Position numbers and translations under genes: made by a program
Shown here: one piece after another, positions 1 through 11,207 of the stretch
How the letters are laid out: the number at the start of each line of letters is the position of its first letter
How positions within the stretch are numbered: position 1 is the first letter of the stretch
Assembly: GCF_963576615.1 (NCBI RefSeq)
Contig: NC_088717.1
Location: 31,619,324 to 31,683,323, forward strand
Length of the DNA: 64,000 nucleotides
From: Watersipora subatra
Taxonomy: Eukaryota > Bryozoa > Gymnolaemata > Cheilostomatida > Watersiporidae
Direction: 5' to 3'
The notes under the pieces: generated by a model
The model's input: only the letters and a program-made list of their open reading frames with translations
Told to the model about the DNA's origin: nothing
Database searches by the model: none

Positions 1-155
1 GTACAGCCACACCTTTCTATCACTAACAAGGTTTTACATTCCATGTAACAGCCATCATAGCTATAGGACTTGAAGAATCTCAAAGGGTTGTCAAGAGATT
101 CAGCATCAAAGCAAATAGCTGCGCCATCATCGGCGTAGGGAGGCATTCTCTCAAA
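1..155 (-). CDS. DEG/ENaC exon: Cys-rich YSYDGCYMEC (cut by the window edge)
   Basis: It reads FERMPPYADDG...LRFFKSYSYDGCYMEC...VIERCGC, the conserved Y-S-x-x-x-C-x-x-x-C and C-G-C segment. The exon is still open at base 1, so the gene continues to the left of the window. Confidence 0.92.
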
Positions 156-3100
156 CTAATGATTAGAGAAACAAAGAGCTTTCTAATCTCTGTGAGAGAC
201 AGTTTAATGGCTTGTTGAAGATATTGATCAGATTTTGATTAGCCTTCTCATAATCTGTAAATCTGTCTACCATCTACTCTATGTCAGATGAATAAGCTCT
301 TGTTTTTTTCTACTTGAAGCCCATAAGTATGTCTATCAATGACAAAATGCTCTCACCAACCTTATCAAGTACAACTAACTCTTAACATAGAACTCTATCT
401 GCATCCTGTTATAAAAGCATATCAAGTGTTTAGAACGGAAACAAGATGCATTTGTTAATCATAAACTGGCAGGTAAGCATACTGATGTCTTACAGGGAAA
501 AAAAACTTGTAAAGAAACACATCTTACCTGGGTTCGTTGAATTACAAATCTAGCAGCGACACCAGGAGAAAGGTAGTTGCCATGTTGTTTGATAAGTGGC
601 ATAGAGTTATTCTTTCCTAGAAGGTACTGAAATAGAACAAATCCAAAAGACAGTCAGTCATAAACATTACTGAAATTAAACTCGGTAATGCTTGGGATTT
701 CAGCCAATTTCAGTGTAATGTAACAGCAGAAAGTATGGTACTAACACTATCTGATATCACAAGATAACAGTAATGTAACAACATAGAGTATAGTACTAAC
801 ACTATCTGATATCACAAGATAACAGTAATGCAACAACAGAGAGTATAGTACTAACACTATCTGATATCACAAGATGACAGTAATGCAACAACAGAGAGTA
901 TAATAGTACTAAAACTATCTAATATCACAAGATAACAGTAATGCAACAACAGAGAGTATAGAACTAAAACTATCTGATATCACAAGATAACAGTAATATA
1001 ACAACAGAGAGTATAGTACTAATACTATCTGATATCACAATATAACAGTAATGTAACAACAGAGAGTATAGTACTAATACTATCTGATACCACAAGATAA
1101 CAGTAATGTAACAACAGAGAGTATAGTACTAACACTATCTGATATCACAAGATAACAGTAATGTAACAACAGAGAGTATAGTACTAGCACTATCTGATAT
1201 CACAAGATAACAGTAATGTAACAACAGAGAGTATAGTACTAACACTATCTGATATCACAAGATAACAGTAATGTAACAACAGAGAGTATAGTACTAACAA
1301 TTTCTGATATTACAAGATAACAGCAATGTAACAACAGAGAGTATAGTACTAACACTATCTGATATCACAAGATAACAGTAATGTCACAACAGAAAGTATA
1401 GTACTAACACTATCTGATATTACAAGATAACAGTAATGTAACAACAGAGAGTATAGTACTAAAACTATCTGATATCTCAATATAGCAGTAGTGTAACAAA
1501 CGAGGGTATGAAAATAGGATACAAGCAGAGGTAACTATCGATCATTTCATTTCTGCATATTGGACCAGAAGCGTTTTTCTAAACTTGTTGTATGGCTTCA
1601 TAAATAAGCCTAAACTGCAAGCATACCATGAAGCCTTCTGAGTAAGAAAATGGACCAGTGTTATAATCACTCAAATTGGAAAGAAGAACAAAATGAATTC
1701 CTCCATCCGATCCAGCAACAGACGTGCGAAAGGAGCCATTCTTGTTAAACTGATAGCATGTTCCTAAAAGATAAATTATAAGTTTTTAAACTTGCATTGT
1801 TTAAAAACATAAACTTTCAATTATCAATGAAAACTTTTTTTTTCACGTTTGTGCCAAGGTTAAGTTGGAGATTGAAAATGAATTTTTTAGAGCAGTGATT
1901 AATTGATTTATGTCTGGCTATAAGAGATTAATTGATTTATGTCTGGCTATAAGAGATTAATTGATTTATGTCAGGCTATAAAAGATTAATTGATTTATGT
2001 CCGGCTATAAGAGATTAATTGATTTATGTCTGGCTATAAGTGATTCATTGATTTATGTCTGGCTATAAGAGATTAATTGATTTTTGTCTGGCTATAAGAG
2101 ATTAATTGATTTATGTCTGGCTATAAAAGATTAATTGATTTATGTCCGGCTATAAGAGATTAATTGATTTATGTCTGGCTATAAGTGATTCATTGATTTA
2201 TGTCTGGCTATAAGAAATTAATTGATTTATGTCTGGCTATAAGAGATTAAAAGATGGCGACCAACCGAAACTGAAAGATATTGGTTTTAACATCTAGTCT
2301 TATCTGACCATACCATACCCGCCTCAGTCACGACCTCTTCTAGTATTTCATCGCAACTGACAGCAGCCCCTTGCAAAGTGCACTCCTGAATAAAGTCTCT
2401 TCTTTTGTTCTCAATTCCTCTGAGGCGGATGAGTGCCTCTGTTGAGTTTCTGAAGAACATTGACTTGTACATCGGGTCTGTCCAGTTTGGCCTGTAAGTA
2501 GCTCTGAGATCAACTCAAAAAACTCATACATCTCATTTAGGTAGCTCCGGTATAAACTCAATAACTCATACGCTACATTCAAGTAGCTCTGATATCAACT
2601 CAATAACTCATACGACTCATTCAAGTAGATCTGATATCAACTCAATAACTCATACTACTTATTCAAGTAGCTCTGATATCAACTCAATAACTCATACGAC
2701 TCATTCAAGTAGCTCTGATATCAACTCAATAACTCATACGACTCATTCAAGTAGCTCTGATATCAACTCAATAACTCATACCACTCATTCAAGTAGCTCT
2801 GATATCAACTCAATAACTCATACGACTCATTCAAGTAGCTCTGATATCAACTCAATAACTCATACTACTCATTCAAGTAGCTCTGATATCAACTCAATAA
2901 CTCATACGACTCATTCAAGTAGCTCTGATATCAACTCAATAACTCATACGACTCATTCAAGTAGCTCTGATATCAACTCAATAACTCATACGACTCATTC
3001 AAGTAGCTCTGATATCAACTCAATAACTCATACGACTCATTCAAGTAGCTCTGATATCAACTCAATTACTCATACGACTCATTCAAGTAGCTCTGATATC

Positions 3101-5844
3101 AACTCAATAACTCATACTACTCATTCAAGTAGCTCTGGTATCAACTCAATTACTCATACGCTTCATTCAAGTAGCTCTGATATCAACTCAATAACTCATA
3201 CGTCTCATTCAAGTAGCTCTGATATCAACTCAATAACTCATACGACTCATTCAAGTAGCTCTGATATCAACTCAATAACTCATACTACTCATTCAAGTAG
3301 CTCTGATATCAACTCAATAACTCATACGACTCATTCAAGTAGCTCTGATATCAACTCAATAACTCATACGACTCATTCAAGTAGCTCTGATATCAACTCA
3401 ATAACTCATACGACTCATTCAAGTAGCTCTGATATCAACTCAACAACTCATACGACTCATTCAAGTAGCTCTGATATCAACTCAATAACTCATACGACTC
3501 ATTCAAGTAGCTCTGATATCAACTCAATAACTCAAACGACTCATTCAAGTAGCTCTGATATCAACTCAATAACTCATACGCTTCATTCAAGTAGCTCTGA
3601 TATCAACTCAATAACTCATACGTCTCATTCAAGTAGCTCTGATATCAACTCAATAACTCATACGCTTCATTCAAGTAGCTCTGATATCAACTCAATAACT
3701 CATACGTCTCATTCAAGTAGCGCTGATATCAACTCAATAACTCATACGTCTCATTCAAGTAGCGCTGGTATCAACTCAATAACTCATACGTCTCATTCAA
3801 GTAGCGCTGGTATCAACTCAATAACTCATACGTCTCATTCAAGTAGCGCTGGTATCAACTATCCAGCTGTCTGTAACACACACAACATGAAGTCTCATTA
3901 CCAGCTGTATAATGTAGCACCAACTATTTATAAGACGGTGTGTGACATACAAGGGTTCATCACCCACCTCACTCCTCTTTGATATCTATATCGAAGCACA
4001 TTGTTTATGGCCTCTGAGTCTGCATCTGCTTCAAGCCTCTCTTTACTGAATATGTTTTGATTGCACAGCGTGAGTGTAGGCAACTAAAACAGTGTGAATT
4101 TTAGCAAGCCTTAATACATAAGTTTACATAAAACGGTGGAAACATTAGAAATACTTGGTTTTCTTAAAGTTCTCCAAACCTGACCTCCAGTTCATTCGGA
4201 TGACGATAAGTCAACTTGGTTGAAATTACTCTTTTGGTTAATTTTTTGGCAATGCTGGAGGAGGAAATGATGAGACCTGCGACCACCAACAGCAAAGCGA
4301 TGCTCCAGGTAAACCTAAAAAGATTTGAAAATACATGCTATTGCAACATCCTTTATACATCCTTTACAATAATTTAAATCGTCTAGTTGTAAAATGGTAT
4401 ATATACACTACACTACTTTGATTCATTTAGCTGTAATATGGTATATATACACTATAGTACTTTTATTTATCTAGGTGTACTATGGTATATAATCACTACA
4501 GTACTTTGATTTATCTAGTTGTAAAATGGTATATCTACACTACAATACTTTGATTCATCTAGCTGTAATATGGTATATATACACTACACTACTTTGATTC
4601 ATCTAGTTGTAATATACTATATATACACTACAGTACTTTGATTCATCTAGCTGTAATATGGTATATATACACTATAGTACTTTGATTCATCTAGCTGTAA
4701 TATGGTATATATAAACTACAGTACTTTGATTCATCTAGCTGTAATATGGTATATATACACTACAGTACTTTGATTTATCTAGCTGTAATATGGTATATAT
4801 AAACTACAGTACTTTGATTCATCTAGCTGTAATATACTATATATACACTGCAGTACTTTGATTCATCTAGCTGTATTATACTATATATACACTACAGTAC
4901 TTTGATTCATCTAGCTGTAATATACTATATATACACTGCAGTACTTTGATTCATCGAGCTGTAATATACTATATATACACTATAGTACTTTGATTCATCT
5001 AGCTGTAATATACTATATATACACTACAATACTTTGATGCATCTAGCTGTAATATACTATATATACACTACAATACTTTGATTCATCTAGTTGTAATATA
5101 CTATATATATAAACTATAGTACTTTGATTCATCTAGCTGTAATATGGTATATATACACTACAGTACTTCGATTCATCTAGTTGTAATATGGAGTATATAT
5201 ACACTATAGTACTTTGATTCATCTAGCTGTAATATGGTATATTTCCACTACAGTACTTTGATTCATCTAGCTGTAATATGGTATATATACACTATAGTAC
5301 TTTGATTCATCTAGCTGTAATATGGTATATTTCCACTACAGTACTTTGATTCATCTAGCTGTAATATGGTATATATACACTATAGTACTTTGATTCATTT
5401 AGCTGTAATATGGTATATTTCCACTACAGTACTTTGATTCATCTAGCTGTAAGATGGTATATATACACTATAGTACTTTGATTTATCTAGTTGTAATATG
5501 GTATATATACACTATAGTACTTTGATTCATCTAGCTGTAATATGGTATATATACACTATAGTACTTTGATTCATCTAGCTGTAAGATGGTATATACACAC
5601 TACAGTACTTTGATTCATCTAGCTGTAATATACTATATATACACTATAGTACTTTGATTTAGCTTGAGTCTAGCTTTATTTATCCAGACCTCCTTATGAT
5701 CCTAGAATCTTTATTCAATGCGTTGCCAACTCCATGCATCGTGGTTTCTTGTCCAAATTCGTGCCAGCTTTTCCAACCAGCCATCATACTCTTCTTCATC
5801 AGTCCCAAAGTTGGAGTCTCTTTCCAATAGATTCTGTTAACTCG
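1..5844 (-). CDS. DEG/ENaC-family sodium channel, partial (5' part of the gene)
   Basis: Amiloride-sensitive/acid-sensing type cation channel subunit of the plasma membrane. Seven exons on the minus strand join in frame: 5844-5690, 4314-4185, 4083-3968, 2491-2319, 1763-1627, 626-528 and 155-1 (runs off the window). In order they encode the cytosolic His-Gly gating motif (ETTMHG), membrane helix 1 (IALLLVVAGLIISSSS), the post-TM1 motif LPTLTLCNQN, the finger region with FIQEC, the CYQFN and GGIHFVLL motifs, the palm segment LIKQHGNYLSPGV, and the Cys-rich YSYDGCYMEC...ERCGC. All of these are family hallmarks in the canonical order. Every junction has GT/AG sites and matching phase. The second membrane helix and selectivity filter lie beyond position 1. 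The initiator Met is uncertain. Ligand and subtype (ASIC, FMRFamide-gated or other) cannot be told. No broken exon was seen, so it is probably a live gene. Confidence 0.93.
528..626 (-). CDS. DEG/ENaC exon: palm segment (SPGV)
   Basis: Exactly 33 codons, both ends in phase 0. It includes MPLIKQHGNYLSPGVAARFV, equivalent to the family's PP-x-I...G-x-x-x-x-PG stretch. Confidence 0.9.
711..1505. repeat. minisatellite, 55-bp unit, about 14 copies
   Basis: The unit contains ACAGTAATGTAACAACAGAG and CACTATCTGATATCACAAGA. Spacing between identical positions is 55 bp. It occupies most of the channel intron between the CYQFN and palm exons. Confidence 0.95.
1627..1763 (-). CDS. DEG/ENaC exon: CYQFN / GGIHFVLL segment
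   Basis: It encodes TCYQFNKNGSF...AGSDGGIHFVLLSN...YSEGFM. The Cys-Tyr-x-Phe-Asn and Gly-Ile/Leu-x-Phe motifs are diagnostic for the family. It is followed by donor GTATGC. Confidence 0.92.
1897..2253. repeat. minisatellite, 29-bp unit, about 12 copies
   Basis: The unit is GATTAATTGATTTATGTCTG followed by GCTATAAGA. A few copies carry TCCGG or TGATTCATTG variants. It lies in the channel intron 1764-2318. Confidence 0.95.
2319..2491 (-). CDS. DEG/ENaC exon: extracellular finger region
   Basis: It reads PNWTDPMYKSMFFRN...DFIQECTLQGAAVSC...EEVVTEAG. DFI-x-x-C and the following Cys match the family's FIxxCxFxGxxC region. The donor GTATGG after 2319 joins in phase to the CYQFN exon. Confidence 0.9.
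2503..3858. repeat. minisatellite, 42-bp unit, about 32 copies
   Basis: The unit is GTAGCTCTGATATCAACTCA then ATAACTCATACGACTCATTC and AA. Variants (CTTCAT, TCTCAT, CGCTGG) cluster towards the 3' end, suggesting local homogenisation. It fills the channel intron 2492-3967. Confidence 0.96.
3968..4083 (-). CDS. DEG/ENaC exon: post-TM1 LPTLTLCN segment
   Basis: It begins LPTLTLCNQNIFSKERL, the family's FPAVTICN signature, and ends in phase 2 with donor GTGGGT. The intron separating it from the TM1 exon is only about 100 bp (4084-4184). Confidence 0.92.
4185..4314 (-). CDS. DEG/ENaC exon: first transmembrane helix
   Basis: It encodes FTWSIALLLVVAGLIIS, a hydrophobic helix, followed by a basic stretch and YRHPNELE. 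The family normally shows a Glu-Leu-Glu-like end just before FPAVTICN, and the next exon supplies LPTLTLCN. Confidence 0.92.
4385..5662. repeat. minisatellite, 44-bp unit, about 29 copies
   Basis: The unit is GTACTTTGATTCATCTAGCT then GTAATATGGTATATATACAC and TATA. Two interspersed subtypes differ at TATGGTATAT versus TATACTATAT. It fills the channel intron 4315-5689. Confidence 0.95.
5690..5844 (-). CDS. DEG/ENaC exon: cytosolic N-terminus with His-Gly motif
   Basis: The acceptor is TTGTCTGTAG before 5844 and the donor GTCTGG follows 5690. It encodes about 51 residues ending WHEFGQETTMHGVGN...RIIR. The His-Gly pair is the conserved gating motif. Phase 2 at the end fits the next exon (AG+G = Arg). 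Confidence 0.88.
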
Positions 5845-6105
5845 CTACAGACAAAAAAGTAATACAATTTTCTCCTGCGGCATATTTCATAAAACATTTT
5901 TACACTGAATTAATTTTGCTTTTTTAGGAAGAATAAATACAGAGATCTGCCAATGATTACTCAACCAATGCCATTTGATTTTGGCTTACCGTTAATTGAT
6001 ATTATTTCCAAAATGGATGGTCATTGCTTGACTACCTCTTACCAACAATCAGTACATACTAACACCTTTGTTGCTGTCAACAAATTTGCAAGAACTCCAA
6101 AGCTA

Positions 6106-6204
6106 CTTGATAAAGGAGCTTAAGTGTAGCACTTCATCTAGAATATCGATCGCCTTGTATTCACTATTCATGATGTAGTCCTGGTATATATCATCACTAC
6201 GCAT
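6106..6204 (-). CDS. possible N-terminal coding exon of the DEG/ENaC gene
   Basis: An ATG at 6204 opens a 33-codon frame (MRSDDIYQDYIMNSEYKAID...) that ends at a TAG near 6106, about 260 bp upstream of the first certain exon. GT dinucleotides lie inside it (for example after GATGAA), but no donor gives a clearly good phase. It may be the true N-terminus or chance. Confidence 0.25.
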
Positions 6205-6239
6205 TTCAAATCTATAAAACAACCTCTGTAAGTTAGAAA

Positions 6240-7140
6240 GCATCCTCTGCTGCATTTAGGACTCTCTCTCTCGTTCAAGTGGTTCAATTTTAACCCATTT
6301 CCTCAAGTGGAGAGTCAGTTTCATAACGACAGGCAGCAACGGGTCTTTGAAGTAGACAGTGACAATTTACAGGCAATATTGGTATGACATTGCTTAACTA
6401 TAGACATTAAATCTACCAGTGTCAATTTCTAGTAGCCACTCAACCTTTTTTAATTCAAACTATCCTCTCATGCGTTACGACTTCCCGACACTAGCATTTT
6501 GCTTTGTACCCTTCCGCGTCAGCTTACGTGAACAATTGGACCAGAAGGATACTGCAAGTTCACTAAACTCCTACAGTTGTGGTCCATTTAAATACTATCA
6601 GCAAGCCCTCTTGTTACTAGTAACGCAGATGTGTGCCTGCATTACCATATATCACCAATTGTTGTTAGTAGCACAGGCCTTTGTTGGTGGCAGAACACAT
6701 TTAATGCTATGCCATCATTTTCACCTTTGTCATGACAGGTACAATAATATCATTAAATGATCGCGCATCTACAGTATTCATTTATCTGATGCAAAACTAC
6801 TTATGGTATCATATCTATCCTATGTACATGTATGTATATATTCACTTATTTGCGAAGATATACATAATATAAAAAAAGAGTATACAGCACTACATATAAA
6901 TAATCCTATATAAATGTATTTAAATATGTATTTATATACATTTTTATATATACATGTATATATACATATATATTTATTTACATATACATTTGTACATATA
7001 CAGTTAGTACTACTGTAACACTAATTAAAAAGAATTCGAGATGGAGTATAAAATGTTTGCAGAGTAAAACCATAATAAATCGAGAAGAGAAAAAAATAAG
7101 TCGCTGAGAGTCACTACAAACCTGTTTTGTACAACCACAC
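6240..7140. other. no recognisable gene, 6.24-7.14 kb
   Basis: AT-rich sequence upstream of the channel gene. A 113-codon plus-strand frame at 6419-6760 has no motif I recognise. 6830-7010 is TATA/TGTA-rich low-complexity sequence. Any channel promoter would lie here, but I see no clear core element. Confidence 0.5.
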
Positions 7141-7229
7141 TCCTCAGGTGACATGTTGCAAATAAAAGTTATTTATGGCTTTTACTTATGTATATATGTG
7201 TTTGTTTATATATCTATACATATTTATGT

Positions 7230-7257
7230 ATATTTTGCATTTATATATATATACATA

Positions 7258-7334
<77 letters not shown>

Positions 7335-7345
7335 GTACAAACAGG
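7230..7345. repeat. (AT)n microsatellite
   Basis: A long run of TA dinucleotides with TATATG interruptions at both ends. Tyr/Ile-rich reading frames through it are artefacts. Confidence 0.95.
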
Positions 7346-7435
7346 CTGCTGTCATTCAGCTTGTAATAAAAATCAAGGCATTTGTCATCATTATGGCCTC
7401 CAGCACACTATGTTACACTGACCTTCAACCTGTGT

Positions 7436-7735
7436 AACATACTATCTGCGCCTTATCAGATATTACCCTTTCCTCAGTTTAACATATGCCTTAGTAAATA
7501 TTACCCTTCACTCAGTGTAACATACCAACTACCATATACCTTATCAGATATTACCCTTCACTAAATGTAACATATCAACTATGCCTTATCAGATATTATC
7601 CTTCACTAAGTGTAACATACCACCTATGCCTTATCAGATATTACCCTTCACTAAGTGTAGCATACCACCTATGCTTTAGTAGATATTACCCTTCAGTGTA
7701 ACATACCACCTATACCTTATTAGATATTATTAAGC
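7436..7735. repeat. minisatellite, about 45-bp unit, 6-7 copies
   Basis: The unit is ATGCCTTATCAGATATTACC then CTTCACTAAGTGTAACATAC and CACCT, degenerate at the edges. Confidence 0.88.
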
Positions 7736-7739
7736 CATA

Positions 7740-9002
7740 GATAGTATGACTCACTATAATAGGTAGAAGGCCTCAGCCATAAGCCTCAGGCTGAGGCTTA
7801 AGGCTGAAACCTAAGGCTGAGACACAAGGCTAAGGTTCTTTGAATTCATCACTACAATGAATACACAGAGAAAAAAGCATCAATTGCCCGACCCATCGAC
7901 AGATGAAAAAGGTTTTCATGGCAGAGAGAGGGAGATATGCCAGACGCCAAGCAGAGAGAGAGACATGGAGAAAGATATGCTAGACATCAAGCAAAGAAAT
8001 TAATCAAATGGAAGTGTAAGTGAAGAGAGGCTACATGTGAGAACACTTACTTCACCACAAACCCAAACCTGTAATAAAGCAGTCAGATTGGTCATGGGTG
8101 AGAGTTGATGAGGTATGCAAGGTGAGGCCCTATAAGCATGAATTCGGTTTTTAGGTGGATAGGAGGTTGGTAGAGATTTGCAGTAGGCCAGACTACTTAT
8201 GTACGTATAGTTGCAAGACATTGCGTTGTATTTTAACATTTTGTAATCAAGCAATATTCCTTGCTGTTTTTTAGAAAAGCTCTATTCCTGATGTGGCCAT
8301 TAGTATCATGGGCAACATAACTAGGACTCACAATTTCTTGTGTATTATATATATATATGAATTTCATATAATTACATATTGTATTTTACGTTTTACATGA
8401 AATACAATTCCCAAATTACTCAACCAAAACCCTTATGAGTGTCCCAGGACTACTTATAAATAGCCCATTTTTAAAAAACCATGTATAATAAATATGCACT
8501 AAATACTTCATAAACATCTAACGTGTGTATTGTGTGGTTTTTAAAGTTTCAGGTGTATTCAGTTCATGCTCTCAGCATGCCTCAATTTGTTAACTTGAAG
8601 ATCTTACCTAGTAGAAACAAGTTTGGTCAATTGATACATAACCAATCTGCAGATTTTCTCGTAGGCCTTGATAGAAGTTGACATCGCTAACAAGGTCAGG
8701 TCTTTGATGTTTTGGTACTAATGCAATGACTGCAGAGGACCGACAGCTGAATCCAAGTACCAAATTGTTACTCTTTACAAGCCCTTTCTTGTGGCTTCAA
8801 TTAAAATTACATTTTAGTATATCATTGATTATGTAAAACAAAAACTTCTCCACGTGTCTCATCGCAAATTATGGACAGTCTCATATCTTTAACTAATCAG
8901 TTGGGTAAAGATTATCAACACCGTCATTAGATCCTGGTTCTGTCTTCACTTCTGCAACTCCTACAACAAATTTGAGAGTTCATTTAGAGACCGATAATGA
9001 GA
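7740..9002. other. no recognisable gene, 7.74-9.0 kb
   Basis: It holds a short GGCTGAGG/AAGGCTGA tract at 7768-7835 and a two-copy GCAGAGAGAG...AGATATGC duplication at 7920-7995. I see no conserved coding sequence. Confidence 0.5.
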
Positions 9003-9268
9003 CGGGTTTAGTAAAACGCGTGCAAAATTAGCTAATAACTTTTTAAAACCTATCAGAAACTGTCAGGAGTCATATTCACACATGCTTGAAAAAACTTGGA
9101 CTTGTATTAGCTTGAAAATAACTTGGAAAGAAAATCACTGGTTTGTTAAGATATTACTTAAAATTCATCTGGAAAGCCATTGGGAACAATTTTATGGCGA
9201 TTTAGCATGATTTGAGCCATCACGCAGCATCACGCAATTTTTCACGTGCCAAGCGTTTTACTAAACCC
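9003..9268. mobile_element. small MITE with 10-bp target duplication (Mutator-like)
   Basis: Terminal inverted repeats are GGGTTTAGTAAAACGC at the left and its complement at the right. They are flanked by direct repeats GATAATGAGA at 8993-9002 and 9269-9278. A 9-10 bp duplication is typical of Mutator-like elements. It is 266 bp and non-coding. Confidence 0.78.
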
Positions 9269-9604
9269 GATAATGAGAAGCTTCTTGTATATACAAAAGT
9301 TGTCATGGTTACAATATCAAATCCTTCCAACATAATTACCTTCATCACTCACTGTGTTGACTGACGAAGCATCAGGCTTTGTTTTAATCTCAATACCTAC
9401 AATATAATTTAACAATAACTTACTACACACAAACATGAGAATGTAAGACAGGTCTAGAGGGGACATAAATATGTAAGCACGGTTACAAAAAACATCGATA
9501 AATAGGAAATGGCTACAGAGAACATAGGTATAGGAGACATACGTACCTTGGAACAACATGGATATAAAAGACATGAAGGCATAATGCAAAGATCTTTAAG
9601 CACA

Positions 9605-9735
9605 ATCTATATCACACACACGCACATCACAGACATCTCACAGACATCTCACAGACATATCACAGACATATCACAGACATATCACAGACATATCACAGAG
9701 ATATTACAGCCATATCGCAGACATATCACAGACTT
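9605..9735. repeat. short tandem repeat, 11-bp unit
   Basis: About 11 copies of ACATATCACAG with early copies reading ACATCTCACAG. The frame through it (HITDISQT repeats) is an artefact. Confidence 0.9.
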
Positions 9736-9962
9736 AGTTTGGTAAAACTATCTAACCATTATCTAAGTTTGAATATATGTTTTGAGTATCTCTAATTTTT
9801 TTTCAAAGTGCAAAAGAAAATCCCTTTGGTCAGTTTCAGGATTTATTCTAAAACGCTTTCGGGGTTTTAGTAAAACTGAAACTTTAAAGAACAAAGCTTA
9901 TAAACTTTTATATTCACAGCATTCATTTAATGGCACACCAATCATGAACTCAGTGGCAGTGC

Positions 9963-10805
9963 TTTCAATCACCTACCTACACGTCTAGGATAGACGTCTA
10001 TCCATGTAACTAGACTGTCTACCTACATGTCTAGGATAGATGTCTATCCATGTAACTAGACTGTCTACCTACATGTCTAGGATAGATGTCTATCCATGTA
10101 ACTAGACTGTCTACCTACACGTCTAGGATAGATGTCTATCCATGTAACTAGACTGTTTACCTACATGTCTAGAATAGATGTCTATCCATGTAACTAGACG
10201 ATCTACCTACATGTCTAAAATAGATGTCTATCCATGTAACTAGACTGTCTACCTACATGTCTAGGATAGATGTCTAACCATGTAACTAGACTGTCTACCT
10301 ACATGTCTAGAATAGATGTCTATCCATGTAACTAGACTGTCTACCTACATGTCTAAGATAGATGTTTATCCATGCAACTAGACTGTCTACCTACATGTCT
10401 AGGATAGATGTCTATCTATGTAACTAGACTGTCTACCTACATGTCTAGGATAGATGTCTATCCATGTAACTAGACTGTCTACCTACACGTCTAGGATAGA
10501 TGTCTATCCATGTAACTAGACTGTTTACCTACATGTCTAGAATAGATGTCTATCCATGTAACTAGACGATCTACCTACATGTCTAAAATAGATGTCTATC
10601 CAAGTAACTAGACTGTCTACCTACATGTCTAGGATAGATGTCTAACCATGTAACTAGACTGTCTACCTACATGTCTAGAATAGATGTCTATCCATGTAAC
10701 TAGACTGTCTACCTACATGTCTAAGATAGATGTTTATCCATGTAACTAGACTGTCTACCTACATGTCTAGGATAGATGTCTATCCATGTAACTAGACTGT
10801 CTATC
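9963..10805. repeat. minisatellite, 46-bp unit, about 18 copies, with 8-unit higher-order repeat
   Basis: The unit is CTAGGATAGATGTCTATCCA then TGTAACTAGACTGTCTACCT and ACATGT. The variant series (ACACGT, GTTTAC, AGAATAG, GACGAT, AAAATAG, CTAACC, AAGATAG+TTTATCC) is repeated in the same order 368 bp later, which is 8 units. Each unit contains the palindrome GATAGATGTCTATC. Confidence 0.95.
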
Positions 10806-11207
10806 TTGCTGGCAACTCCAAACTGTCTCCAGGTACTCCAAGTACTCCAGTTACCAGGACCCATGTCTGAGGTGACTCAGCTGCGACATTCATCCAAAAC
10901 CTTAGTAATGATTTCTATTATTTTGAATTTCAGGCTTTGGGCTGACATTGAAATGATACCACTAATGAGTGACCAGTGAAATGATATCACACTCCTGCTT
11001 CCTTCTTTTCGTTATCCATGCAAAAATCACTCACATGTAAATATAAGATGATTGATGTGCATAATTTGCATTGATGATGATAGCAACTGTAATTATTTTG
11101 TTCAGTGTGCAGTCGGTTCAACTTAGTCTCTCACTGTGTCACATTATATTAGAATCATATCAACTTTTTAATTTATAGTTTGTTAGGCATCGTCAGATAA
11201 TAGATAT

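Noticed and set aside
711..3858. CRISPR-like regular repeats
   Set aside because: Units are contiguous with no unique spacers, and the DNA is eukaryotic with introns; these are minisatellites.
7153..7437. Overlapping Tyr/Ile-rich frames
   Set aside because: They run through the (AT)n microsatellite and reflect its composition.
9509..9988. Two plus-strand frames of 68-78 codons
   Set aside because: One is made of the 11-bp repeat; the other has no family features and ends at the start of the 46-bp array.
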